From the NCBI GenBank assembly GCA_031772625.1, contig CM062819.1:826987503-827051502 (forward strand): a stretch of DNA of 64,000 bases, read 5' to 3'. The position numbers were made by a program, and so were the translations under genes. The stretch is from Pinus tabuliformis. Taxonomy: Eukaryota > Streptophyta > Pinopsida > Pinales > Pinaceae. Positions 33,220 to 44,280 of the stretch are shown piece by piece. The notes under the pieces were generated by a model that saw only the letters and a list, made by a program, of their open reading frames with translations, was not told where the DNA came from and ran no database searches. The stretch's first letter is position 1; every line of letters begins with the position of its first letter.

Positions 33220-35287
33220 TTTGAATTTTTAAATAAGGTCTACTTAAAGACTCAAGAAAATTGAAAGCTAGGCCAACTAGGAGCACAAAACACACACTAA
33301 AAATGTCCCTAAAATAATTCAGTAGTCAAACAACTTCCAAGTATTTCCGCTCCGGGTGATTAGGATCGGACACCAAAATACAAGAAAGTGAATAATAAGG
33401 GCCTTTCAAAAATAGACTGGGGTAATTACGCCCCAGGTCTACTAGCGAAGGTATTAGAGGAAGTTACGCTAACCTCCTAACAATAGCCTTTATTGTTGCA
33501 AGCCCCCAAGCTTCGCAAGGGTGCCCTCTAGAAGTACTGCTGAAAGTGACGCAACGTCAACCTCAAGTACCACGAGATTCCCCTTCGCAGCCACCTGTGT
33601 AGATCCCTAGGATAGGCAACAAAAGATACCAACTCGTATCAGAAGCTGGGCGGAACAGTCGTGAGGTAAGATCCGACAAGAAAGAGAGGGGGTATCTCTC
33701 GTACTTATCTTCAAAAACCCTCGTGCTTAACTCCCAGTCATGGAGCTTTCCCAGTCTCCCTGACACTATTGGATTTTCACTCTCTATTCAGACTTCTACC
33801 ATTGACAATTTAGAGTGACCTTGGAGAATTTACTTTCCTCTCGCCTAATCCAAGGCCCTAAATAACCTAAAACTTTTTGGTATACTTATTGACAATATAA
33901 AAAGTTCTATTTTATTTTATTAGTTCTTGATTTTAAGTGGTTTTTCCTTTTAAGTCAAAGGGAAAATACGGAAGTGAAACTGATGGTGTTCGTTGACACA
34001 AAAGCAATTAATGAAAAACTAACTTATATGCAATGCACTTGTTTGTTCTTCAATGAAAAGCAACTTCTACTTGGGTTCTAAGAAACTTCTATTAAAGCAA
34101 TAAACTTTTTTCTCCTTTTATTTTCTTGTAACAAACTTCACACTCACAAAAACTAAAAAACTATTGATGCTCTAATGATGCAAAACTACCCTAATGCAAA
34201 GTGTACATGATGATGCAAAAATTCTAGATTACTCTGAAAATAAAACGAAAGTAATTTGTTTATAACCCAACTTAAGTGTTTTGAAAGGAATAAGAATTTT
34301 GAACACCAAATCTTTCCCAAAACAAGAAGGACTAAACACAAAACCCCCAAATCACTCTTAGAAACCAAACACAAATTTGGCAAAAAAAGAAGAAACAATG
34401 TTTTTGAAGGACCTTTTTTTTCAAAAAAAAGCAATAAAAGAAACTTTTCAAAAGTACTACAAATGCTACCAAAGACTCAAAGATTGAAAGCAGATCAATA
34501 GGAAACTTTGCAAGTTGTCAATTCAACACGAAGGAAAACTTAACAAAATAGATGTTTCAAGATGCACTAAATGATCCCAAAGCAGCAAAAAGAGGTTAAA
34601 GACATTGATCAAGAAATCAGGAAAAGCACACTTTCAAACTCGTCAACAAAAAATTTCGAAAAGAAAGAAGAAGTGAATCGCCACAAACTTAACAGGAAGC
34701 AAAGCAAGCAAACCATAAAATTGAAGTTTGACACAAAGATTGCAAGCAATCTTCCGTCCTGAAAACCAGAACAATCAAGAGCCTCTACAAGAAGCCTTGT
34801 GTGTTCAAACACAAATGATAACACTCACTATAAAGCAAACCGAGACCAAAAACTCTTCAAAGTAGGAGAGAACTTGAAACAGTAGGCTCATTGAAAAACT
34901 AAAATCTGAAAACAGAAACTGACCACTCAGGAAGCACACAGGCCAAGAAACAAATCTTTCCAGATAAAAAGACTTGAAAAAATCATGCAAAACAAATGTA
35001 TACGTGACTATGTCTCTACATAGCTACATGTACACGTGTTTCAACCAAAAGAAACCTGTGTATATGTGGCTTTAGTTCAAAGAAACTAGCATGTATACAC
35101 TTTTGTAACTCGACAAAGGTGCGTATATAAAATTTTACAAGAAAAAACAAAGATGAGGCCTGATGAAAAGGATCAAACTTGAAGTCTAAGTTCCTATAGG
35201 AGTAGAAAATACAATCACAACAAGCAAACTGAAAGCTAAGCCCTGATTGGCACTAAATAACCCAAACTATGAACAACAAGATTGTTG
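33220..35287 (-). other. Copy B leader
   Basis: This 2-kb non-coding leader lies between primer site and gag. Up to about 34627 it matches copy A; from there to 35287 it is present only in copy B. Open frames here are short and not shared between the copies. Confidence 0.7.
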
Positions 35288-35305
35288 TCCCCAGTGGAGT
35301 CGCCA
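35288..35305 (-). other. Primer binding site (tRNA-Arg), copy B
   Basis: The minus strand reads TGGCGACTCCACTGGGGA, which pairs with the 3' end of plant tRNA-Arg (CCCCAGCGGAGUCG-CCA) with one mismatch. This is the priming class I associate with Tat/Ogre elements. Four bases separate it from the LTR. Confidence 0.88.
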
Positions 35306-35309
35306 ATTT

Positions 35310-36312
35310 TGTTAAGGGATAAAGTTCGCTAGGGCTTTAGGTCAGAACCCTAGCAGAGCAGGAGTAATCTACAACAAGAAACAAGAAAATAACTCAGGCA
35401 AAATGCTTAAATGAGCAAACTATGTGAGGATGTACATACCCGGGGTCCTTCGTTCAGGTAGTTCCAGCCAGGGTTCAAACCCTCTGCAACTCCTCACGAT
35501 CTTTGAACCTACGAAACAACCAATTCAAAGACACACAGCAGCATATAGATAAAGCATTATAGTGAAATCACCTTTATAGCATATAAATAGATGGTTAGTT
35601 ATACATTGAAATAGCCATTCATACATAAACCATAACAACAACATTAGATGCATGAACAAATTTGATATCAGGAACAAGCTAGTGTTTCTTTTATTACAGA
35701 TAACTATAATCAAAACATAGAAAGAGTTCACTTGAGTCTTCCTCTTCCGGCTCCAATCGGAACCGTCCTCCAGGTCCATCCAGTCCTGGTCTTCGAAAGG
35801 CTCCTTCCATAACTAACACAAGGATATCTTCCACAAGTGAAAGGATATCAACTCTCAAGGAAACAAGGATTTCCTGAACTTGGGGAAGTGCTTGAGGCAC
35901 AGGGATCTTTAGACTTGATTAGGGGATAATCTCAGCAGAGTAATTCTCTATTTTCTCTCCTCTTTAAGGCCTTCCCATTGAAGTCCTTTTATACTTCTCT
36001 CAAAGTAGTTTTTTAGTTGGGAACCAGTTGGGAATAGTTGGACCACGGGCACTAATAGGTAGTCAACAGGTAAAACCCATGATCTCCACCCATAATTAAG
36101 GAAATTTAATTTTTTTAAGTGTTTTAAGACATATACACGAGTTGGGTATATACTGACCCACATGTACACGCGTTAAATACAGGGAAAAGTCGCGTACAGG
36201 GAGTAAAACACTGGTTTTTTTTTAATATTTGGACCAAGTCTGGAAGGAGGGGTTTCCCTAGGCCATAAACCAAGCATCACAAATACATAAGGTGGTATTT
36301 GGAGCTATAACA
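35310..36312 (-). repeat. Tat-like 5' LTR (only LTR of the doublet)
   Basis: This 1003-bp LTR begins TGTTATAG and ends CCTTAACA in element orientation, placed between the primer site and the point where E3 LTR sequence resumes. The other Tat-like LTR in this window (62356-63396) also begins TGTTATAG, supporting the boundary. E3 sequence directly after it begins actat, the expected target duplication; its partner is lost at the left end. Confidence 0.83.
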
Positions 36313-38072
36313 ACTATGATATGATTTGACCTCCTAAGTCACATTAAGGAAGTGGAACTGATGGAAACATGCAACGCAAACATTCAACATCAGAATTAGG
36401 AGCCTTAGGAACCAACCCAACCTTTCTGCCAACCCACCCCTGGGTCCCACTAAGATTTTGGACCACTTGACCTCTGAACGCTCTCATGTTATGGGTGTGC
36501 TAGCATCCAAGGACCTATGGACTCTCTCACAGGCCTACAAGACAACGCCCCCAGGATTTGAGCCTCTTTTTCAGGCCCAAAGCCGAGGTCACTACCCATA
36601 ATAGAATGACATCTTCATAACAATAAGCTAACATGGAAATGACAATGCAAAAGAAATTACTTAAATAATACCTTGACTAGACCCCTACTAACCATGACAG
36701 GCATTTCATGAAACGTATCATGAATATGTAATCTACAGGTGTAAATAACATATCTGAGCGTAGGGGTCTCATACTTAGCTGAGAATCACTAAGAGACATT
36801 GATGCCTTAACACATTGACTTCCATTTCATCCATTAGGTCATAAAAACATTCTTCATTCATTTACCAGTAAAAACATGATGAAAGCCTTACAGAGCTACT
36901 GTCATAAAATATATACATAACCAAAATAATAGCAGCATAAATACCAATGAAATCACAACCATATGATCCACATATAAACTAGTATAATACTTATTTAAAT
37001 ACAAGGATAAATAACCTCATTTTGATGATGAAAAATCCAAACCCAGGATGGGACTTCCACATTCCACCCAACCATAGAATGGTTGAGCCAAATCTCTCTT
37101 CAGCCATTCACCCCCATGCCATTTTTCAAGCATGAATGTGGGATCTCATAGAACACATCAATCCAAAACCATCTAGGGCTTCCAAGACCATGCACCTCAA
37201 CCCATCAAATAGTGATTCCACCTCACGATCAGACATCACAAAACCATCATCAGATTGGTCTCCATCCAAGCCTTCCAAGGCTTCCAAATCGTTTGTTCCA
37301 ACCAAGGCTTCTAGGACTAGTAACTCAACTCACAACTGTCGTTGGACTTCCAAAGTGTTTTTCCAACCAAGGCTTCTAGGACCAGTAAGTCATCCCACCA
37401 AGGGCTTCCAGAGAATTTGTCCAACCAAGGCTTCAAGGACTAGTAACTCAACCCAAGTTGTAGGAAATAAACTGACAATCTCCATGGTTATACAGGAAAT
37501 GGAAAGGCTAGGAAATCCACCATTAATCCAGGAAATCCTCTATGTCAATGACAAATCATGACGAAAATTCCACATGCATATGCCATGCATGCCAAAACTA
37601 GTGAGGAAAACATACATACAACTTTCTACCTTCAAGAAAAAATAATGTAGTTATTGATCTCGATGTCCCCTTGTACTTTCCTACTCTTCCATTGCTTTCT
37701 TGCTCCAACATTGAATTGGAAAAAGGTTACCAACTAATCCTCATAAGCCTTTTTATGAATGAGGCCTCTATTTTCTTCATTTTCCATTATTTTCCTTCAT
37801 TTTCCTCCTCACATGCAACTTGTGACCTTTCACCTCCCTTTTCTCCTAATTTCCATTATTTTTGTAAATAAATGTGCCAAAAATTCCATTTATCTTTCCA
37901 AAGCTTTATCCATTGCCTTTACCAATCTCCTTAGACATTAAACAACTACAAGTGATCCTCATCACTATGATTTTCCCCAACATTCAGCTTGAAATAAGTG
38001 TCCCATCAATCGTGGTTATTATTTTTCCTTTATTAACTTTTATTACATGGAATTTTCACTAGGGTTATTACA
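36313..38072 (-). repeat. E3 3' LTR, main part
   Basis: This part is homologous to 43924-44280, beginning with ATGATTTGACCTCC against ATTATTTGGCCTCC. It ends TTATTACA at 38072 followed by the polypurine tract. With 15324-15376 it makes an LTR of about 1.8 kb. It contains a degenerate 75-bp repeat (37285-37455); the plus-strand open frame at 37136-37561 is a by-product of that repeat. Confidence 0.87.
37285..37455. repeat. Imperfect tandem repeat in the E3 LTR
   Basis: Three imperfect units share CCAACCAAGGCTTCTAGGAC followed by a TAGTAA or CAGTAA segment, spaced about 65-75 bases apart. They probably arose by slippage inside the LTR. Confidence 0.75.
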
Positions 38073-38086
38073 GAACCCTCCCCCTT
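38073..38086 (-). other. E3 polypurine tract
   Basis: The minus strand reads AAGGGGGAGGGTTC and directly abuts the TGTAATAACC start of the 3' LTR. Confidence 0.82.
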
Positions 38087-38589
38087 GGGGGAACACCGTC
38101 CTCGGTGTCCAAAAACACCTATAATCACAAGACTACTGTAAGAAAAACATACTGTTGATGGAGATTTATAACTTAGCTCGTTACAATATTTACAATGATC
38201 AACTTGTTGAGAAGCAAACAAACATGAAAACATAAAAAACATAACATCATAATGACATGAAACCCATACCTCTTATTGGAAATTTATAACATATATCATG
38301 GTGGTATTTACATCCATATACATATGTGCATATAGAAAAATCACCAAAACATATACCAAGACATATACCAAAACACCACACCAAAACTACTTTGCCTCAA
38401 CTAGTAAACAAGGAAGAATACATAGCCCACATCTAATGCTCCATCTCCCATGTAGCTTCATCGGGCCCAAATTGCTTCAATCGCACCTTAAATTTCTCGA
38501 TTTCTCAATTCTGGTTCATGAGCATGTTTTTTTACAATATACACTGACACTCAAGCTGGAATTCTCCATCTGGTTCCACCTGTAATATA

Positions 38590-39897
38590 GACCAATCAAT
38601 AACATTATCAACATCTTTAATATACTTCTTAAGAAATGAAACATGGAAAACATCATGGAATTTCATTGTCGCAGGAAGTGTAAGTCAATAGGCTACTGTC
38701 CCAATCCTCTCAATGATACTGAAGGGTCCACAAAACCGTGGTGCCATCTTGGCACATGATCCAATCTGTAAGGAACTCCTCTTGGGTTTTATGTGCAAGT
38801 ACACTTGTTCCCCAACCTGGAATTCCTTGAACAACTTGTTCTAATCTGCATAGATCTTATGCCTATCCTATGCTTCCTTTAGATTCATCTTTATAGCCTA
38901 CATCTCTTATTCCATGTCTACCAACATGTCTGGTCCAATCAACACTGTGTTACCTAGATCACTCCAACTGATAGGAGTATTGCAACTCCGCCTATACAAT
39001 GCCTCAAACAGACCCATCTTCAAATATTCCTGATACCCATTGTTGTAAGCGAACTCTACTTGTGGAAGGTACTCTTTCCACTTCCACTGTTGATGCACCA
39101 TATACATCCTCAACATGTCCTCCAATATCATGTTGACCCTCTCTGTCTATCCATTTGTCTGCAGATGATAAGTTGTATTGAGGGCCAACTTTGTGCCCAA
39201 ACCTGCAAACAACTCCTTCCAAAACTTGGAAGTGAACTTTGCATCCCTGCTTGACATGATCTTCTTCAGAACATGGTGCAATATGACCACATATTTTATG
39301 AGTACCTATGCTACATCGCTAGCTGAGAATGTAGACTTCACTACAATGTGCATCCTTTATCATCCTATCCACAATAACCATGATGGAATCATGTTGTCTC
39401 ATTGTTCTTTGCAAACTTGTGATGAATTCCATGGAAATGACTTCCCATTTCCATTTTGGAATGGAAATTGGTTGTAGCAGTCCACCGAGATGCTTACACT
39501 CTACCTTCACACACTGAAAATCAAAACACCTAACCACAAACTCTACTACATCCCTCTTCAGGTTTGACCAATAATAAAATCTCTTCACTGCAGTCAATGT
39601 TTTTTGATACCCTGGGTGACCTAAATATTTTTTTTGCATGAAATCCCTCAAGATCACCTTCTTGAGCTCACTATTGTCCGACACATATATCCTACCTCTG
39701 AATCTAACCAATCCATCTTTTGTAAGGAAATAGTCCACATCATGTGCACCTTCACCTGTAATTGCACATGTACGTGTACCTGTACCATTACCTATACATG
39801 TAATTATACATGTACCTGTACTATCACCTATACATATACCTACACTATCACCTATACCTATACCAGTACTCTGCTGCAACCTGTGCATAATATCCAT
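38590..39897 (-). pseudogene. E3 integrase and chromodomain-like tail, broken
   Basis: The open part 39897-39319 has the zinc domain with GHPGYQKTLTAVKRFYYW and the core start. The usual first His and last Cys are missing (FMQKKYLGH and CFDFQ), and the first catalytic Asp is Glu (ISMEFITS). After breaks, the Glu motif TERVN is seen near 39140, followed by FAYNNGYQEYLKMGLFEALY (39131-38907). In other frames there follow QVGEQVYLHIKPKR, FHDVFHVSFLKKYI and a C-terminal tail with FGPDEATWEM, a chromodomain hallmark of Del/Tekay chromoviruses. The N-terminus contains a repeat-encoded Gly/Thr/Ile stretch. Confidence 0.83.
39740..39880. repeat. Minisatellite within E3 pol
   Basis: The region consists of variants of ACCTATACATGTA and ACCTGTACTATC repeated about ten times. 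On the minus strand it is in frame and encodes alternating Gly-Thr/Gly-Ile residues between RNase H and integrase. Confidence 0.82.
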
Positions 39898-40010
39898 ATA
39901 TCTAACATCCTGTTGACCTACCTACAAGATCCTATCTTGTAAGTCTATCCCATAGAAGCTTATAGTTGCTGAGTGATTTACCTGTATCTACCTACTAAGA
40001 GAATCTACCA

Positions 40011-40445
40011 CTATGTTCTCTTTACCTTTGATATATCTAATATCGAAATTGAACTCGTTGATCGTAGCCAACCACCAAGCTTCCTACCATTCAGATTTGG
40101 TAGGTTAAATAGATACCACAAACCACTATGATCACTTATCAATGTAAATCTCTTGCCCAGAAGATAGTGTCTCCACATCTTCAATGCATGTATAATTTCT
40201 TCCAACTCAATATTATGTGTGGGGTAGTTCTTCTCATGCTCATTCAGTTTTCACCACTCATAGCATACCCCCTGTCCATCCTATATAAGGACTCTACCAA
40301 GTACCTTATTTCAAGAATCTATGCATACCACAAACTATTTTATCGGGTCTACAATCTTTAACACTAGTGCATGTGTCAACAACTACTTAAGATGCTCAAA
40401 ACTAGCCTCACACTCCTCTATCCATTAAAACTTCTTACCGTCCCT
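40011..40445 (-). pseudogene. E3 RNase H relic
   Basis: The open segment 40205-40011 reads IIHALKMWRHYLLGKRFTLISDHSGLWYLF split around the TDH-like SDHS motif, the fourth region of Gypsy RNase H. The upstream half (up to 40445) is in broken frames and shows only patches. Confidence 0.78.
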
Positions 40446-41260
40446 CTACAATGATGTGATAGGATAAGAAATCCATGAGAAGTTCTTGATGAACCTCCTG
40501 TAATAACCTGCCAACCCCATGAAAGACATCACCTCATCTACATTCTTAGGAGATACCCACTCCATAATGACCTTTATTTTTTCTAGATCTACTGCAATGC
40601 CCTCCTTGGAGATAACATGTCCCAAGTAGTGTACCTCAGTCTGAAAGAAACTACACTTGCTTAAATTAGCATAAAATTCATGCTCTCTCAACAACATCAA
40701 CATTGTTGCTAAATTCTTGGCACGCTCTTCCTCATTTTTAGAATATATCAATATGTCATAAATGAACACAATAGAAAACTTATCCAAATAAGGACGCAAC
40801 ACACTATTCATCAAGCATATAAATGTAGCTGGAGCGTTAGTCAAACCGAATGGAACTACAACAAACTCTTAATGCCCATACCTAGTCTGGAAAGTTGTCT
40901 TGTAAATTTCCTCCCCATTAATGCTTACCTGATGATATCCGGATCTCAAATCAATCTTCGATAACATTGTTTCTCCCTTCAACTAATCGAACAAGTCATC
41001 AATCATCGGAAAACGATATATGTTCTTGATGGTCACTTTGTTCAACTTCCTCTGATTCAATTCTTAATCTGAGAGTACCATATTTCTTCTTCACAAGCAA
41101 TACTGGTGCACCCCAAGGTGATACGCTTGGACTAATGTATCCCTTGTCCAACATTTCCTTCTTGAACAGTATCTTCAACTATACCAACTCAGGTGTGCTT
41201 ATCTTGTAAGGTGCTTTTGATGTTGGAGTTTCTCTTATCACCAACTCAATGGAAAGTTCT
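40446..41260 (-). pseudogene. E3 reverse transcriptase relic, catalytic box mutated
   Basis: The open part 40844-40446 contains TNAPATFICLMNSVLRPYL, then VFIYDILIYSK, HYLGHVISKEGIAV and VMSFMGLAGYYRRFIKNFSW. The box is IYDI where the family has IDDI, so the first Asp of the Asp pair is Tyr and polymerase activity is lost. Upstream pieces (to about 41260) show the KKYGT-like and QLKGE-like segments in several frames. Confidence 0.88.
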
Positions 41261-41463
41261 ACCTCCCTATGAGGTGGAAAATTTGAAATGTCCTCAATAA
41301 ATACATCCTTGAACTGTTGTAGAATTGGGTACCTATTCAAAACATTTGCATCCTCAACTTCCTTACCTTTGTCACTAGAAATGTGTGTTGCAAATAATAC
41401 ACACCCTTTTTTATGACTGTAGTTTTCCTACATAGTTTTCACCATCCTAACTGATGTGGCTTT

Positions 41464-41871
41464 CTAATTCTTTCCTTGTAAAACTCTCGATTCCCCATTG
41501 TCATCAACACACCCAATTTCTTTGTCATAAAAATCTACCTTGGTTCTATGAAGGTACAACCAATCCATGCCCAACAACATGTTGTCTGATCCCAACGGTA
41601 ATACATTGAAATGTGTTGCGATAGGCATACCATTCAAATCAAATGCACAAGATCTTAGCCAACGATGAACTTGCTTCTTTTTACCTTTCGCCAACTGCAC
41701 TAACCAATATTTTGCATCCAATTCCTTACTCAAACCACACTTATCCATCAAGTCAGGACTAACATAGTTATAATTAGGTATAGGGTCAATTAGAATAGAA
41801 ATAACTCGATCATAAATCTTACCATCTATCTCAATGATAGATGCTTGATGGTCTTCCTGTTTGTTATCCAA
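41464..41871 (-). pseudogene. E3 protease relic
   Basis: The 135-residue open piece has the active-site region ILIDPIPNYNYVSP, where Del-type proteases have D-P-G-S; Gly is Ile here, so activity is doubtful. It continues with FNVLPLGSDNMLLGMDWL and a short C-terminal part ending before RT. A stop at the 41464 end interrupts the polyprotein. Confidence 0.84.
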
Positions 41872-41959
41872 TGTTGCATAAATATGAGGAACTATCTGAC
41901 CAACATCCCCAACAGTTTGTGTGTCTTGTGTACTATATATCTGAGGCCTACCACCCTAA

Positions 41960-42760
41960 TTCTACGGACAATCTCTCCTGTGATGATCCTTGCCACAAGT
42001 CCAACGCTCTATAGGCTTCCATCTTTCATCCTTATTCTGATCCTCAGATCGATGTCCCTATCCTCTATCTGATGCATTAAACTTCTTTGATGGTGCTGCA
42101 TTCTCTTTATTACCTATACCCTAAGATCTTTCTCACTTCTTGTCCCATTTTACTTTTTTCTTCTCATTACCTTTCCAGTCTGACTTAGTCTCATATTTGT
42201 GCTTCGATTTCTCGTATCAATGCCTTAGCTTTTGGATGGACTCCTCCAATGATCTAGGCTCATCAAACTTAATCATGTCTTTGAATGCAACTAGTAATCC
42301 ACTAATGAACCTCTAAATCTTGGCCTTTTCCTCTGTGAGGTAAGGCACATACCTTAGTAGCTCCAAGAACCTGTTAGTGTACTCCTCATCTGTCATCGAT
42401 CCTATCTTTAGCTCATAGAATTATTTTTCCCTGTAATCAAAGTATATCTCTGATAGATATTAATTCTTGAATAGCCACTCAAACTCACTCCAAATCAAGT
42501 CTTCCTCATGAATACATCTGAAATTCTTCACATCTTCCCACCAAATGTTTGCTTTACCTTTGATACTAAATGTAGTTACTATGGTTTTCATGTTCTCTGA
42601 ATAATCATGTAACCTGAATAACTTCCTCATGCCAAGCAACCATGCCTCTGAATCTTGTGGTATCTTCATCTCTCCATCAAAAGTAGGTGGTTTTTCTTTC
42701 TTAAACTCATCTGGCAAGTATCCCCTTTCACTCCTCATGTAAGGATGATAGAGATGACGA
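41960..42760 (-). pseudogene. gag: E3 Gag relic
   Basis: The open piece 42738-42460 contains KKEKPPTFDGEMKIPQDSEAW, LHDYSENMK and KGKANIWWEDVK, the Gag core of Del/Tekay-like chromoviruses. Broken frames continue over YTNRFLELLRYVPYL to a Lys-rich region and the knuckle TCGKDHHRRDC. The first Cys of the knuckle is changed to Arg (codon at 42004-42006). Confidence 0.83.
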
Positions 42761-43839
42761 TCATAGTGCCTATCTGAATCAGAACTAGAATAGTACTTGT
42801 GTCTATCCCCCCTCCTTTATGAAGTGTTCAAAAATATTTCATCTCTAACCATGTCATCTCTATATGACCTATGACCACCATGTTACCTACTAACATATGC
42901 CCCATTAGTTTTTTCCTCCTGCTCATAACTGATTTGACATGGTCCTTGTCACTGCAAATCTGACAAACTCTGAAGTATCACTGCATTGACCTCTGCTTGT
43001 TTCTCCTATGCCTGCATGATTATGTCATTATTTTCCTTACACATCCTTATTTATTCCTTTAAGCTTCACAATGTATCTGTAAAATCAGAAGAATTCCCAA
43101 CACCATACTACTCATTTCATTCATAGGAAGATTCCTTGTAGTCTACCATCTTTCTATCATTTTATATTTCTTCCTACAAGGTATATCATGTCAGTTAAAC
43201 TAAATCAAAATAACCTAACGTACCTTAGTATAGCTCAGGGAGGATACCTTGTCTACAAGATCAAAAAATCAGTGTGATACATGTATAACGTAATCATGAG
43301 ATCATATAGAAACATACCGCATAAGCATATAACCATACAACCATCACTCTAGCTAGGTTTCGGTCATTAATGCATAACCATATCAACAACTCATACCACG
43401 ACCTCATGCATGACAACAACCACTACATCATTGTACACTTGACCACATGCAAACATTAACATGCATAAGCAATGCGTAACCAACCATACACATGCATAAA
43501 CACATGTAATCAAGCATAAACGAACAATACTTGTAACCAAACCTACAAGAATGATACATGTAACCAAGCATACAAGAATGTAACCAAACATATGAGAATG
43601 TAACCAAGCATACAAAATGATACATGTAAGAGACATATAACAACATGTAACCAGTCATACACTCATGACAATGCATTCCAAAATAACAACATCAACTTCC
43701 ACATGATGACATAACTACAACCATGATCAACATCATGCAAATTCGATAGGTACATGGAATGCAAGTGTAAGAGACACACATGCAACTGACATGCATGCAT
43801 GACCAACACACATCCCAACCAATCTGAGTTGTGAACCAT
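42761..43839 (-). other. E3 leader with CATGTAACC-type repeats
   Basis: This non-coding leader lies between primer site and gag. From about 43480 to 43650 short direct repeats of variants of CATGTAACCAAGCATACAA occur. The mutual overlap of open frames there reflects the repeat, not genes. Confidence 0.65.
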
Positions 43840-43851
43840 GCTCTGATACCA
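43840..43851 (-). other. E3 primer binding site (initiator tRNA-Met)
   Basis: The minus strand reads TGGTATCAGAGC, three bases inside the LTR end. It is the same priming class as E1. Confidence 0.92.
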
Positions 43852-43854
43852 CTC

Positions 43855-44280
43855 TGTAACACCCTCCTCCCACATCCAGCCAAGAAACCGTCTAGCACGG
43901 GTAAACATGCGATGAGAGGCCACTACGATATTATTTGGCCTCCTAAGTCACATTAAGGAAGTGGAACTGATGGAAACACACCATACATACATTCAACATC
44001 AACATTAGGACCCTTAGGAACCAATCCAACCTTTCTTCCAACCATCCCCTAGGTCCCACTAAGATTTTGGACAACTTGACCTTTGGACACTCTCATGTTA
44101 TGGGCATGCCAGTGTCCAGGGACCTCTGGACGCTCTCATGAGCCTGCAAGCCAGTGTCTAGGGACTTTTTTACACAATGTTGTGCCAACATACCCTAGAT
44201 TTAATCCACTTTTCCAGGCCCAGGTCACTTCCTATAATAGAATGACATCTTCATAACAATAAGATAACATGGAAATCACA
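43855..44280 (-). repeat. E3 5' LTR, truncated
   Basis: This starts TGTAACACC and matches the 3' LTR for about 426 bases up to ACATGGAAATCACA; the 3' LTR continues for a further 1.4 kb, which is not found elsewhere in the window. The truncation point is the start of unrelated sequence at 44281. Confidence 0.87.

Larger units (their letters stand above)
15377..36312 (-). mobile_element. Tat-like tandem doublet nested in the E3 LTR
   Basis: The block consists of copy A (15377-24811), a single-copy joint (24812-25123), copy B (25124 to about 34627), a B-only leader, a tRNA-Arg primer site and one LTR (35310-36312). Sense genes (gag, protease, archaeal RNase H) are on the minus strand, and an antisense gene is on the plus strand in each copy. 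Offsets between copies are 9747 at the left end, 9842 at RNase H and 9838 at the gag start. By eye the copies differ by about 8-12%. No RT, standard RNase H or integrase was found in either copy. There is no LTR at the left end or between copies, so truncation and unequal recombination are likely. Confidence 0.85.
15324..44280 (-). mobile_element. E3: Del/Tekay-like chromovirus, split by a nested 21-kb block
   Basis: In element order it has a truncated 5' LTR (43855-44280), a Met primer site, leader, gag, protease, RT, RNase H, integrase, a chromodomain-like tail, a polypurine tract (38073-38086) and the 3' LTR. The 3' LTR is in two pieces, 36313-38072 and 15324-15376, separated by the Tat-like block 15377-36312. 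Without the insertion the element would be roughly 9.4 kb with LTRs of about 1.8 kb. All domains carry multiple stops or frameshifts. The candidate target site at the left is tacat (15319-15323); the other end is lost. Confidence 0.85.

Noticed and set aside
15377-36312. Idea that copies A and B are an assembly duplication of one locus or haplotypes
   Set aside because: Divergence of roughly 10%, copy-specific indels and different junctions on each side argue for two real copies, though long-read confirmation was not possible here.
37136-37561. Plus-strand 141-codon frame with repeated TKASRTSNST
   Set aside because: It lies in the E3 LTR and reflects the 75-bp tandem repeat; opposite to the element's coding strand.
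43480-43650. CRISPR-like array
   Set aside because: Repeats are imperfect, lack constant spacers and lie in a plant retrotransposon leader.
43391-43923. Cys/Met/His-rich minus-strand frames
   Set aside because: They derive from the CATG-containing direct repeats of the E3 leader in several overlapping frames.
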